Positions 19,087 through 29,753 of a DNA stretch of 64,000 nucleotides are shown here, piece after piece. Each line of letters opens with the position of its first letter. Position 1 is the first letter of the stretch. Source of the stretch: Hyalangium versicolor (GTDB lineage: Bacteria > Myxococcota > Myxococcia > Myxococcales > Myxococcaceae); the NCBI RefSeq assembly GCF_020103695.1, contig NZ_JAHXBF010000039.1, positions 40,088 through 104,087 of the forward strand, in the 5' to 3' direction. Below the pieces are notes generated by a model. It worked only from the letters and a program-made list of their open reading frames with translations, was not told the origin of the DNA and did not search any database. The position numbers and the translations under genes are program-made.

Positions 19087-22000
19087 TCAGAGTTGGAGCG
19101 TGTCGTCGGTGATGCCGATGGCGGCCTGCACCCGTCCCACCGTCGCGGGAGCCGTGATCTCCGGCCACCCCGTGTCCCCGCGATCGCGCCGCGCCGCCAC
19201 GACGGCGTGCTTGACCGCGAAGAACACCGTGGCGGCAAGGACCAGCGGAGGCTCGCCAATGCCTTTCGACCCGTTCACCGAGGCATAGTCGAGCGGCAGC
19301 CCGGTCACCGGGTGATACCGTTGCATCTGGTGCAGACGTACGTTGAACACCAGCGGCACGGACTTGGTACCGGGCGGCTTGTAGTCCCAGGTGCCATCGG
19401 AATACAGCGCACCGTCGGGGGTGTACATCATCTGCTCCGTCAGCATCAGCCCCGCGCCTTGCAAGAACCCACCCTCGATCTGGCCGATGTCGAGGCACGG
19501 GTTGAGGCTCTGGCCGTTGTCGAACAGGATGTCGGTGCGCAGCAGCGTTGTCTCGCCCGTGAGCACGTCGATCTCCACCTCGGAGCAGGCCGCCGAATAG
19601 GTGAAGTACAGGAAGACTCGGCCATAGGGCTGGTCGCCCCCGATGTTCCCGACGTACGGGGCCTTGTAGGTGGCCTCCGCCTGCAGATCCACCCGCGCCC
19701 CGAAGGCGTTGGCCACCACCTTCCTCCACTGCGAGGGGTTCTCAGCCGTCCAGGCGGGCGTGTTCGAATACTCGCAGTACTGCAACAACCGCGCGCGAAG
19801 GGTCTGACACGCGAGCTTCACCGCGCTCCCGAACAGATCGGAGCCTGACGATGCAGCGGTGGGCTCCGAATTGGGAGCAGCTCCCGTCCAGGTGTCCCCG
19901 ATGCGGATCAGGCTCATGGGGATCCCGAGTTCCTGGGCCGCGATCTGCGTCATCTTCGTGTTGATCCCTTGCCCCAGCTCGATGCCCCCGTGCTGCACCA
20001 GCACCGTGCCGTCGGCCGCATAGATAGACACATAGGCCGAGCCTTGCTCCAGCGTGCGGGGCTGGTATCCCACGCCGTACTTGAAGGGCATCAGGCAGAT
20101 GCCACGCTTCTTCCAACGGTTCTTCTCGTTGAATGCGGTGATCTCCGCCTGCCGGCGATCAAACTCGCAATGGGTGCGCAGGTGGTCGTAGAGCGCGATG
20201 GCGTTGCAATACTTCAGATCCTGCGCGAAGTGCGTCTGTTGCCAGGAGTTTAACGTTGCGTTCTGGTACATGTTGCGTCGCCGCACATCCTCGGGCAGCA
20301 AGCCCGTGGAATGGGCCACCCGCTCGATGGCCTCCTCCACGGCCAGGATGGCCTGGAGCGTGCCAAAGCCTCGCATCGCGGTGTTGCTCGCGAGGTTGGT
20401 GCGCGCAACGGTGCCCGTCGTCCGGTAGGTGGGCACGAAGTAGCAGCCGTCTCCATTCTGCTGTGACAGGTCCATCACCGGAAAGCTGGCGTCGTACGTG
20501 CAACCGCCGTTGCTGACCATGTCCAGTCGCATGCCCTGGAGCTGGCCTTCGGGGGTGTAGCTGACGGCGAACGCACTCCGGTACGGGTGCCGCTTGCCGA
20601 TCGTGGCCATGTCCTGGTTGCGTGTCAGCACCAACTTGACCGGACGCCGCGCCTTGCGTGCGGCCACCGCGGTTGCCGTCGAGAGCATGTACGGGCGGAA
20701 CTGCTTGCCGCCAAAGCCACCGCCCAGCCGTCGCACGTACACCTGGATGTTGGCGGCGGGCACGCCGAGGATGCTCGCCGCGTATTGCTGGATACTCGCG
20801 GGTTGCTGCGTGGAGCTGTAGATCTCCATGTCGTCGCCCTCGCCGGGCACCACCATGCAGTTCTGCACCTCGAGGTAGAACTGCGCCTGCGCTTCGGTGC
20901 GCTGCATTCCTTGCAGCAGGGCCCCGCCCGGAAGCGGCTTGTCGGGACGGTCGAGCCATGCGACATCGCTGCCAGACCGCGTGATGCTCGGAATGTGATC
21001 GAGGGTCGGAAGGTCCTGGAACACCCCGGCCTGGTGGGGTTCGGCCAGCGCCTGCTCGATCTCGAGGATCGGCGTCTCCGCCTCGTAGGACAGGTATTCC
21101 TCTTCGAGGATCCGCGCGGCCGTCTGCGCCGCCCAGGAATCCTTCGCGAGCACGAGCGCGATGGGCTGCCCCCAGGAGAGGATCTTCCCGTCCTGCGCGA
21201 AGACCGGATCGTCCCCGCCCATTCCGATGAGGTTGTTGGGCCGCTGGAGCGGGTCCGTGCCCGCTGGAAGCTGCTCGGCTCTCAAGATGGGGACGTCGTC
21301 AATGGTCACGAGATCCACGACGCCCGAGACGCGAGCTGCGACGGCTGCGAGGGCGGCGGAGCTCCCTCCCCGCCACTGAAAACGGCCGCGAGCAATGCCA
21401 GACAGAACGTACGCGGCGACGAGCCCGTGCGGGGGAAGGGGAAGATCCGCGGTGTAGATCGCCTCGCCCGTGGTCTGCAGGAACGCCGTGTCCTTGAGGA
21501 TCGGCATGCCCACCGGGCTCTCCTGTGGGTACACGTCCGTGATCTCGGTCCCGCGTGTGAGCGGACGCTCCTCGAGCCGGCCCGCGGAGGCGACGGCCGG
21601 CGATACCGGCACGCCCCTCTCTTCAGCCACGTAGACGTAGAACTTGTAGAACAGCGTTCGGCAGAGCGAGGCCCGGTACCCACGCGGCAGGAACTCCGTG
21701 CCGTCGTAATCGACGATGTGCGCGGCGACCTCGCGTTCGAGCACGGGGAGTACCGCGGCAAGGGTCCTCTCATCCCAGCGCTGGCCCTTCAGCGCGGCCT
21801 CGGTCGCCGAAGCGCGGAGCGGGAGTCCTGCCAGCCCGCCGAAGTACAGCCATGCGTCTTCCACGATGGGTGTGCCAGGGGTGAGCTGAACGCGGAAGGC
21901 GGTGTTGACGATGGGGTGGCTGTCCTCGTTGCGCATCCGCACCTTGTAGGAGCGGACGAGCTGGTTCGGGCCGGTCCAGGGCAGGTGGAAGTCCACCAGC

Positions 22001-23235
22001 ACCGCGTCGTCCGGGAGTGCGCTGGGAGCAGGGAGCTCACTCACGGCAAAGCTGCTCCACCCGCCCGGATAAGTGGCCGAGGCCACGACACACACTCCGT
22101 TCAGCGCGGAGAACGTGAGGAGAAGGTCGGACGGGAAGGGGGCGGGTGTGTCCGCGCGGAGGCGGGCCATCATGATGTTGCCGCCGATGGTCCCCGCGCT
22201 GCGCACCTGGAGATTGGCGACGATGTCGAGGTGCCGGCGCAGATCGGACAGGCCTCGATAGCGGTCGACGGCTGTTGAGCCCGTGGTGCTTGCCGGGTTC
22301 GTCGTGTTGGCGTCGATCCACTCCAGCAGCTCCTGGAGCGTGGTGGCGGCGCCGACGTGCACGCCATTGGCATCGGCGGAGATGCCCCGGAGCCCGCGCA
22401 CCGCGCTGATGTCGACGAGCACGTGAGGATCATTGACGTCGACCTTGTAGATGCCGACGTCGGTGTTCCCGCCGACCAGCTTGACCTGGGCGCGATCACC
22501 GCCATGTTCGCGCAGGATGGCCTGCACCCCCGAGATGTCCGTCGGACGGTGCCACTGGTACCCCCGGCCCTCGAAACGCAGGTCGAGCTGCGCGCGCACA
22601 CGGGCCTTGAGCTCCTCCGGGAAGACGACGACGGCAGGCGTCTTCGCCACCTTCGGAGCCTGCCCGGCGGCGGGCTGGCAGGGATGGTTGGATCGGAAAT
22701 CTTCGTGCTTCGCGGCGTCCACCGCGAACGTGCGCATGGCCTGGAGAATCGGGCGGAAGCCGGTGCACCGGCAGATGTGGCCGTCGAAGCGGTCCTCGAT
22801 CTCCCGGGCGGTGAGCTTCTGGTCCTTCTGGAGCCCCGCGAACATGTTCATCACGAAGCCGGGCGTGCAGAATCCACATTGGGAGGCATTGCACGCACCG
22901 ACCTCGTACTGCACCGGGTGGAGGCCGTCACGCACGTTGCCGATGCCTTCGACCGTCGTGACAGCTTGCCCGTCGAGCAGACAGACCGGGCGTAGACAGC
23001 TGTTGATCGGCCGGCTCGTCAGCGAGTCGGTGCCCGGGTCCCAGGTCGTGAGCGTGACGGTGCAGGCGCCACATCCGCCCTCCCCACACACCAGCTTGGT
23101 GCCGGTGAGCGCTGTTTCACGGCTCCGCAGGTAGTCCACGAGCAGGAGGGTGGGGTCCGGGTTGTCAATGACATGCAGCTTCCCGTTCACAGCAAACATG
23201 AGACGCCGCGAAGGGCGGGTGTCGGTCGTTTCCAC
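19087..23235 (-). CDS. Single-chain molybdenum hydroxylase (xanthine dehydrogenase/aldehyde oxidase family)
   Basis: The product is 1382 residues with all three modules in one chain, as in eukaryotic XDH/AOX; bacterial enzymes are often split. Two [2Fe-2S] sites: Cys50, 55, 58, 80 (GEGGCGACTV) and Cys120, 123, 155, 157 (CGFCTPGF, CRCTGF). The FAD domain is about 225-430 (LVGGNTDVG, GTIGGNI). The Moco domain is about 570-1350 (GGGFGGKQ, AMRGFG, ELGQGINTKM, GIGEPP with catalytic Glu near 1328). By ungapped comparison with bovine XDH from memory, Glu802 becomes Gln845, Arg880 becomes Leu923 and His884 becomes Asn927, so the purine clamp is not conserved. The substrate may be a different heterocycle or an aldehyde. 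It starts 3 bp after the upstream hydrolase stops. Confidence 0.9.
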   Translation of the reverse strand: METTDTRPSRRLMFAVNGKLHVIDNPDPTLLLVDYLRSRETALTGTKLVCGEGGCGACTVTLTTWDPGTDSLTSRPINSCLRPVCLLDGQAVTTVEGIGNVRDGLHPVQYEVGACNASQCGFCTPGFVMNMFAGLQKDQKLTAREIEDRFDGHICRCTGFRPILQAMRTFAVDAAKHEDFRSNHPCQPAAGQAPKVAKTPAVVVFPEELKARVRAQLDLRFEGRGYQWHRPTDISGVQAILREHGGDRAQVKLVGGNTDVGIYKVDVNDPHVLVDISAVRGLRGISADANGVHVGAATTLQELLEWIDANTTNPASTTGSTAVDRYRGLSDLRRHLDIVANLQVRSAGTIGGNIMMARLRADTPAPFPSDLLLTFSALNGVCVVASATYPGGWSSFAVSELPAPSALPDDAVLVDFHLPWTGPNQLVRSYKVRMRNEDSHPIVNTAFRVQLTPGTPIVEDAWLYFGGLAGLPLRASATEAALKGQRWDERTLAAVLPVLEREVAAHIVDYDGTEFLPRGYRASLCRTLFYKFYVYVAEERGVPVSPAVASAGRLEERPLTRGTEITDVYPQESPVGMPILKDTAFLQTTGEAIYTADLPLPPHGLVAAYVLSGIARGRFQWRGGSSAALAAVAARVSGVVDLVTIDDVPILRAEQLPAGTDPLQRPNNLIGMGGDDPVFAQDGKILSWGQPIALVLAKDSWAAQTAARILEEEYLSYEAETPILEIEQALAEPHQAGVFQDLPTLDHIPSITRSGSDVAWLDRPDKPLPGGALLQGMQRTEAQAQFYLEVQNCMVVPGEGDDMEIYSSTQQPASIQQYAASILGVPAANIQVYVRRLGGGFGGKQFRPYMLSTATAVAARKARRPVKLVLTRNQDMATIGKRHPYRSAFAVSYTPEGQLQGMRLDMVSNGGCTYDASFPVMDLSQQNGDGCYFVPTYRTTGTVARTNLASNTAMRGFGTLQAILAVEEAIERVAHSTGLLPEDVRRRNMYQNATLNSWQQTHFAQDLKYCNAIALYDHLRTHCEFDRRQAEITAFNEKNRWKKRGICLMPFKYGVGYQPRTLEQGSAYVSIYAADGTVLVQHGGIELGQGINTKMTQIAAQELGIPMSLIRIGDTWTGAAPNSEPTAASSGSDLFGSAVKLACQTLRARLLQYCEYSNTPAWTAENPSQWRKVVANAFGARVDLQAEATYKAPYVGNIGGDQPYGRVFLYFTYSAACSEVEIDVLTGETTLLRTDILFDNGQSLNPCLDIGQIEGGFLQGAGLMLTEQMMYTPDGALYSDGTWDYKPPGTKSVPLVFNVRLHQMQRYHPVTGLPLDYASVNGSKGIGEPPLVLAATVFFAVKHAVVAARRDRGDTGWPEITAPATVGRVQAAIGITDDTLQL

Positions 23236-23238
23236 GGC

Positions 23239-24225
23239 TTATCGGCCCTCGTCAGGGAGGTTGATGATGTCGAGGAAGCTTCGGTAGAAGGCGTCGGCGT
23301 TGGCCCACATCGCGACATCGATGGGAGGGCCGTCGGTGACCTGGACCAGCTGGCCCGAGGTGTCCTGCTCCTCGTCGAGTGTCTGCGCCACGTTGAGGTT
23401 CATCACCTGCGGGGAGACCGTAGGACTCGTGGAGCTCGCAAGACTGGGATCAACGAGGATCGCGGCTGCCAGCGGATCCCAGAAGAAGAAGTTGCCGCTC
23501 ATGACGAAGCTGATATCGGCGGTGAGCGCGTCATGAATGAAGTTGGCGGCGCGCGACGTGTGGCGCTGGGCAAACCGATTGTAGAACGCCTTGTCGAGGG
23601 GGACGTTCTGGCTGGCGTCGAGGGGCACCAGCGTGATGGGCACTCCTGACCTGAAGACGATCTGCGCGCCCAACACGTCGAGGAAGATGTTCCACTCGGC
23701 GACTTTGTTGAGGTAGTTGGAATCGACGTCGTAGACATTGCCTGGGACGGAGATCGCTCCGCCCATCACGACGATGCGGTCGATCTTGGGCTTCACCTCG
23801 GGGTGGTCGCGCAGGAGCTTGCCGAGGTTGGTCATCCCACCGATCGCCAGCACCGTGACGGGAGTGGTGGCTGCCAGCAGCGTCTCCCGCAGGAATTGCA
23901 CGGCTGGCCGGGGGTCGATGGGATGGGGGTTGGGGGGCAGGGAGAGCCCGAACAGTGTGTCGATCCCGTCACGGATCGAGTTGGGGAATTGGTTGGAGTA
24001 GATGAGCGGCGCGCTGGTTCCGCCTGCCACCGGCGTCTCCGGGCGCGAGGTGAGCATGAGCAGGTTCTTGGCGTTCACCTTCCCGGGGGTCAGGTGCGCG
24101 GCACCGCAACCGGTCGTCGTGATGCCGACCACGTCCACGTCCGGGTGCTTCATCAAGTAGAGGATGGCCATCCAATCGTCGATGTCGACGTCCGTATCGA
24201 TGAGGACCTGTTTTCTGTTGTTCAT
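23239..24225 (-). CDS. Nucleoside hydrolase (IUNH family)
   Basis: The product is 328 residues. Start ATG 24225 (MNNRKQVLIDTDVDIDDW) is chosen because the family begins just before the calcium motif; a 47-codon upstream extension is unlike the family. The metal motif DTDVDIDD is intact. Other family features: LLMLTSRPETPVAGG, VLAIGGMTNLGKLL, IVVMGGAISVPGN, AEWNIFLD, and a C-terminal NFFFWDPLAAA that probably supplies the last metal-binding Asp. It should release a base from a nucleoside; the base specificity cannot be read from sequence. It is the first gene of the operon with the molybdenum hydroxylase and a second hydrolase, consistent with nucleoside cleavage followed by hydroxylation of the base (inference). 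Confidence 0.88.
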   Translation of the reverse strand: MNNRKQVLIDTDVDIDDWMAILYLMKHPDVDVVGITTTGCGAAHLTPGKVNAKNLLMLTSRPETPVAGGTSAPLIYSNQFPNSIRDGIDTLFGLSLPPNPHPIDPRPAVQFLRETLLAATTPVTVLAIGGMTNLGKLLRDHPEVKPKIDRIVVMGGAISVPGNVYDVDSNYLNKVAEWNIFLDVLGAQIVFRSGVPITLVPLDASQNVPLDKAFYNRFAQRHTSRAANFIHDALTADISFVMSGNFFFWDPLAAAILVDPSLASSTSPTVSPQVMNLNVAQTLDEEQDTSGQLVQVTDGPPIDVAMWANADAFYRSFLDIINLPDEGR

Positions 24226-24567
24226 GGAGGGCTCTGTGAGTGCTTGCGTGGCGACCGGGGTGGAGGGGAGGCGTCCGACAGAGGTGCTGGCCGTGATGCT
24301 GTGCACGTGGAATGCCCAAGGCGCTGGCAGCAACCTCGCTGGGAAAGAGGCGAGGCAGTCCGTCATCCGGGCCCGGCTCCTGTGTCATTTGACATGTCAG
24401 CTGCCGCCTTGACATGTCAGCGAGGGCTGAGCGGCTCCCGGCCCGTGCCAAGGCGTGCGCGAGTGCCTGGCTGCCCGCCGTCCCCGCCCGCACGCCTCCG
24501 CTGCCTCCCGCGAACGCAATGGGTACCCTTCATGGCAGCCGCACGGTGAGCGGAGGTCGCGGGCTCG
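24226..24567. other. Divergent intergenic region between hydrolase and ABC operons
   Basis: This 342-bp region must hold the promoters of both divergent operons. Its most notable content is the pair of TGACATGTCA palindromes near the middle (24390-24419), 165 bp from one start and about 150 bp from the other. No gene was seen. Confidence 0.6.
24390..24419. promoter_or_regulatory. Paired TGACATGTCA palindromes
   Basis: Two perfect 10-bp palindromes TGACATGTCA occupy 24390-24399 and 24410-24419, so their centres are 20 bp (about two helical turns) apart. Both are followed by GC. The same motif occurs three times with 21-bp spacing at 51136-51187. The spacing fits binding of adjacent dimers on one DNA face. 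The binding protein is unknown, and I cannot say which of the two divergent operons it would control. Confidence 0.55.
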
Positions 24568-25298
<731 letters not shown>

Positions 25299-25305
<7 letters not shown>

Positions 25306-27668
25306 GATCGATCGACAGGAAGCTGCTGCGGGATCTGAGCCAGCTCAAGGGGCAGGTGGCGACGATCGCGCTCGTGGTGGCGGCGGGGATCACGGCCTAC
25401 GTGTCCACCTTCAGTGTCTACCGCTCGCTCTCGGACTCGGCGCAGGCGTATTACGAGCGGGAGCGGTTCGCGGACGTGTTCGCCCAGCTGGAGCGCGCCC
25501 CCGACGCGTTGCTCGAGCGGCTGAACCTGCTGCCCGGGGTGGCGCAGGTGGAGGGGCGGGTGGTGAAGAACGTGCTGCTGGACATGCCCGATCTGCCCGA
25601 GCCGGTGACGGGGCAGCTTGTCTCCATCCCGAGCCGCGGTCCGCCCCTGCTCAACCAGCTCTACCTGCGCGAGGGGAGGATGGTGGAGCCCGGGCGGACC
25701 GACGAGGTGATCGTCAACGAGGCCTTCGCCACCGCGCATCACCTGGAGCCGGGTGATCGCATCGTGGCGGTGGTGAACGGCCGGCGCGTGGCACTGCGCA
25801 TGGTGGGCGTGGCGCTGTCTCCCGAGTACGTCTACGCCGTGCCGCCCGGAGGCATCTGGGGCGACGACCTGCGCTTCGGCATCTTGTGGATGGACCGGGA
25901 CGCGCTGGCGGCCGCGTTCCACATGGAGGGGGCCTTCAACGACGCACTCGTCCGGCTGAGCCCCGGCGCCAGCCCGGAGGGTGTGGTGGACGCGCTGGAT
26001 CGGCAGCTGAAGCCCTATGGGGGGCTGGGGGCCTTACCGAGGAAGAAGCAGATCTCGTCCCGGTACGTCGCCTCGGAGATCCAGCAACTCTACGCGCAGG
26101 CCACCATCGTGCCGCTCATCTTCCTGGGCGTGGCGGCCTTCCTCGTCAATGTGGTGCTCTCCCGGCTGATTGGCACCCAGCGCGAGCAGATCGCCGCGCT
26201 GAAGGCGCTCGGCTACTCGGATCTGACGGTTGGACTCCACTACTTGAAGCTGGTGGCGGTGGTGGTGACGATTGGGGCGGTGCTGGGCACGGGAGTGGGG
26301 ATGCTGGCGGGGCATGGGCTGCTGAACCTGTACCGGGAGAGCTTCCGCTTCCCCGTGCTGACGTTCGAGCTGGACCTGGGCATGCTGGTGGGCTCCATCC
26401 TCATCAGCTTCGCCTCGGCGGTGGTGGGGGCGCTCGCCGCCGTGCGCCAGGTGGCACGGCTGCCTCCCGCGGAGGCCATGCTCCCCGCGGCGCCTCCCAC
26501 CTACCGGCTCACGCTCCTGGAGCGCAGCGGCTTCCATCGGCTGTTCACCCAGGCCGGCCGCATGGTGCTGAGGGATCTCGAGCGGCGCCCGTGGCGGCTG
26601 CTGCTCTCGTCGATGGGCATCGGGCTGGCGGTGGCTATCCTCATCGTCGGCAGCTTCTCCATCGACTCGGTTCGCTATCTGATGGGGGTGCAGTACGGGC
26701 TGATCCAGCGCGAGGCACTCTCGGTGTCCTTCTCCAAGAGCGTGCCGGACCGGGCCCGGCGCGAGCTGGAGCAGATCCCCGGAGTGCTGCATGCCGAGCC
26801 CCTGCGCATGGTGCCCGTGCGGCTGGTGGCGGGACCTCGGAGCTACGAGACGGTCATCCAGGGCATCCCCTCCGACGGAGAGCACCGGCAGGTGCTGGAC
26901 GCGAAGCGGAGGCCTGTACCGCTGGAGGCCGGAGGGCTGATGCTCGGGCGCGAGCTGGCGCGGCGGCTGGGCGTCGGCCTGGGGGATCGCGTCCGCATCG
27001 AGGTCCAGGATGGGAGCCGCCCCATCCGCGAGGCCCGGGTGGCCTTCCTCGTGGACGACTTGATCGGCATCTCCGCGTACATGGAGATCAAGTCGCTGGA
27101 TCGGCTGATCGGGGATGATCCCTCCATCACGGGCGCCACGCTCGCCGTGGACCCGGCGCGGATGGACGACATCTACGCTCGCATCAAGAAGCTGCCCCTG
27201 GTGGTGGGAGTCGGCCGCACGGAGCTCGTCAAGCGGCTGTTCGAGCAACAGGTCGCGAACGTGATGGTCGTGTTCACCGTGATGCTCGCGGGCTTCGCGG
27301 CGGCCATCGCGGTGGGCATCGTCTACAACAACGCCCGGGTCGCGCTGTCCGTGCGCGCTCGGGATCTCGCCAGCCTGCGGGTGCTCGGGTTCACCCGTCG
27401 GGAGATCTCCGTCATCCTTCTGAGCGAGATCGTCACGAGCCTGCTGCTCGCGCTGCCCTTGGGGCTGGTGCTCGGCCGAGGGCTCACCCTGGTGGTGGCG
27501 GGGACCGCCGTGGACACCGAGCTCTTCCGCCTGCCCGCCATCATCGATCCACGCACCTATGCCTTCGCAGTGCTCGTGGTGCTGGTGGCCGGCGTGGTGA
27601 GCGCGCTGCTCGTCCGTCGGCGGCTGGATCACCTGGATCTCATCGGCGTGCTCAAGACACGGGAATAG
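25299..27668 (+). CDS. FtsX-like ABC permease, double-domain
   Basis: The product is 789 residues with two FtsX permease modules. The first N-terminal span is near residues 18-40, followed by a large extracytoplasmic (MacB-PCD-like) domain. Spans near 270, 320 and 365 complete module one. A second set follows with a span near 435, another periplasmic domain (about 460-645), and spans near 655, 707 and 755. The duplicated arrangement is that of DevC/MacB-like and lipoprotein-transport-type permeases. It overlaps the ATPase gene by 7 bp and is followed 5 bp later by the HlyD-type adaptor, giving a complete exporter core in one operon. No outer-membrane TolC gene is seen nearby, so a shared one is presumably used. 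Confidence 0.92.
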
Positions 27669-27673
27669 GGACC

Positions 27674-28873
27674 ATGAAGAAGTGGCTCAAAAGAGCACTG
27701 CTCGCCCTGGGAGCCCTCGCGGTGGTGGCGGCCATCGCCTCGGCGTACCGGCCCCGACCCGTGCCGGTGGATCTGGCGGAGGTGACACGGGGCCTCTTCG
27801 AGGTGACGGTGACCGAGCCCGGCAAGACGCGGGTGAAGGATCGCTACACCATCTCCGCCCCAGTAGGCGGGCACTTGGAGCGCATCTCGTTGAAGCCGGG
27901 GGACGAGGTGCAGGAGGGCCAGGTGATCGCCCAGCTCGACTCGCTGACTCCGCCGCTGCTGGATGCGCGCTCGCGGGCCGAGGCGGATGCGCAGGTGCGC
28001 GCCGCGCAGGCGGCCCGGGAGCAAGCGGAGGCGGTGATGAAACGCGCGCAGACGGCGCTGGAGTACGCCCGCTCCGAGGTAGCGCGACACGAGCAGTTGG
28101 CGGCGAGCGGCAGCATCACCCGGCAGAGCCTGGAAGCGGCCCGTTTCGAGGAGCGCGGCCGCGCGCAGGAGCTGACCTCGGCGCAGTACGCCGTGCGCAT
28201 CGCCGAGCAGCAGCTCAAGCTGGCGCGGGCGGCCCGAGGCCGGATGGAGCAGCGGCCCACCGCGTCCGAGCAGCTGGACCTCCACGCTCCGGTGCGAGGC
28301 TGGGTGCTGCGGGTGATGCAGGAGAGCGAGGGAGCTGTGACTCCGGGAACGGCGCTGATGGAGATCGGCGATCCGGAGGTTCTGGAGGTGGTGGTGGACG
28401 TGCTGTCGCAGGACGCAGTGCGCATCCATCCCGGAGCTCGCGCGCGGATCGAGAACTGGGGCGGGGACTATTCGTTGGAGGGGAGGGTGCGCAGGGTGGA
28501 GCCCTCGGCCTTCACGCGCGTATCCGCACTGGGCGTGGAGGAACAGCGGGTGAACGTGCTCATCACCCTCGAGGAGTCCGTGGAGCGGCGCAAGGTGCTG
28601 GGCGATGGCTACCGGGTGGAGGCGCGAATCACGCTCTGGGCCGACGATGACGTGGTGCAAGTGCCCGAGAGCGCCCTGTTACGCCAGGGCGAAGGGTGGG
28701 CGGTGTTCCTCGCGGAGAACAAGCGCGTGCGGCTGCGCGAGGTGAAGCCAGGCCAGCGCAACGGGCTCCAGGCGCAGGTGCTGGAGGGACTCAACCCGGG
28801 AGATCGGGTCATCGTCCACCCGGGTGACGACGTGAAGGACGGCGTGGCCTTCGTCGAGCGTTCCAAGCGCTGA
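27674..28873 (+). CDS. HlyD/RND-type periplasmic adaptor (membrane fusion protein)
   Basis: The product is 399 residues. A single N-terminal membrane anchor (ALLALGALAVVAAIASAY) is followed by a first biotinyl-lipoyl half (VTEPGKTRVKDRYTISAPVG, GDEVQEGQVIAQLD), an Ala/Gln/Glu-rich coiled-coil hairpin (about 95-205), the second lipoyl half (LHAPVRGWVLRV), and beta-barrel and membrane-proximal domains (GARARIENWGGDY, VPESALLRQGEGWAVFL, LNPGDRVIVHPGD). It would bridge the FtsX permease and an outer-membrane channel. It starts 5 bp after the permease stop and closes the operon; no gene follows for over 200 bp. Confidence 0.93.
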   Translation: MKKWLKRALLALGALAVVAAIASAYRPRPVPVDLAEVTRGLFEVTVTEPGKTRVKDRYTISAPVGGHLERISLKPGDEVQEGQVIAQLDSLTPPLLDARSRAEADAQVRAAQAAREQAEAVMKRAQTALEYARSEVARHEQLAASGSITRQSLEAARFEERGRAQELTSAQYAVRIAEQQLKLARAARGRMEQRPTASEQLDLHAPVRGWVLRVMQESEGAVTPGTALMEIGDPEVLEVVVDVLSQDAVRIHPGARARIENWGGDYSLEGRVRRVEPSAFTRVSALGVEEQRVNVLITLEESVERRKVLGDGYRVEARITLWADDDVVQVPESALLRQGEGWAVFLAENKRVRLREVKPGQRNGLQAQVLEGLNPGDRVIVHPGDDVKDGVAFVERSKR

Positions 28874-29100
28874 GACGCGAGTGCTTGGGCTATCTGTCCC
28901 GAGTCGGAGCGCTTTCGCCAGAAACTCCCAGCGGCGGGTTCGATTGCCGCCGCCTCCATCCCGAGAAGCCCAGCATTCATAAGGTTTTGGAGATGGCGGG
29001 AAGGTCGCTCCAGGAAGCGTCATCGGTCCTGCTTCACTCTGGGTGCGTGCTATAGGCTGCCGGCCTCTTCAGGGATGCTCCCTCTTCACCCAGGATCTCC

Positions 29101-29691
29101 ATGACGTCGTCCGCTTCACCTGCCCAGGGGCCGTTCGCCGCCGCACTTCGCCTGCTGTTGCTGGGCGAGCTCCTCGTCCTCACCTTGCAGATTCTCTTCG
29201 ACCCGCTCGAAGCCCTCTATGTGAGGTTCCTGCTGTCGCCCGGGCAGAGCAACCGTGGGTTCTATACCGCGTACTCGGTCGTGTCCCTGCTGCCCAAGGG
29301 TCTCCTCGGGCTCGGCTTCCTGCGCCTGGCGTCTGCCCTGGAGAATCAGAAGGTGCGCCGCTGGGCCTGGATCGCGATCCTCCTCCTCGTGGTACAGGTG
29401 GTCGACACGCTCCGCTACATGGTCTTCCCCGTGAGGCTGAGTCTGGGGGTGCCGGCCCTGGCTGACACCACGAAGCGCGTGGGGCAGGGGCTGCTCCTTT
29501 CGAGCGGAGTGACGCTCGTGCTGAGCTTCTTCGAGATGCCGCGCGGCGGGCCCCTGAGCATCCTCGCCTTCGTGGCGTCGCTGGCCGGCCTCGTCTACGG
29601 GGTGCGCTTCCTCGTCCTGGTGAGCAGGCTGCGGCGCGAGATGGGCCCCCAGAGCGCCGCTCCCGCGGGCCCCTTGTTCGCCAATGCCTGA
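29101..29691 (+). CDS. Integral membrane protein, unknown family
   Basis: The product is 196 residues with five probable membrane spans: AALRLLLLGELLVLTLQILF, VVSLLPKGLLGLGFL, WAWIAILLLVVQVVDTL, QGLLLSSGVTLVLSFF and LSILAFVASLAGLVYGVRFL. It ends with a short cytoplasmic-like tail. I do not recognise the family. The start at ATG 29101 follows CAGGATCTCC, an acceptable ribosome site. It stands alone between the export operon (227 bp upstream, same strand) and the convergent LysR gene 62 bp downstream. Confidence 0.7.
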   Translation: MTSSASPAQGPFAAALRLLLLGELLVLTLQILFDPLEALYVRFLLSPGQSNRGFYTAYSVVSLLPKGLLGLGFLRLASALENQKVRRWAWIAILLLVVQVVDTLRYMVFPVRLSLGVPALADTTKRVGQGLLLSSGVTLVLSFFEMPRGGPLSILAFVASLAGLVYGVRFLVLVSRLRREMGPQSAAPAGPLFANA

Positions 29692-29753
29692 GCGGCTCTC
29701 AACTCCGGCTTGGCGCCCCCTCATGATGGGGGCCAGAAGATGGGGGGGTCACT

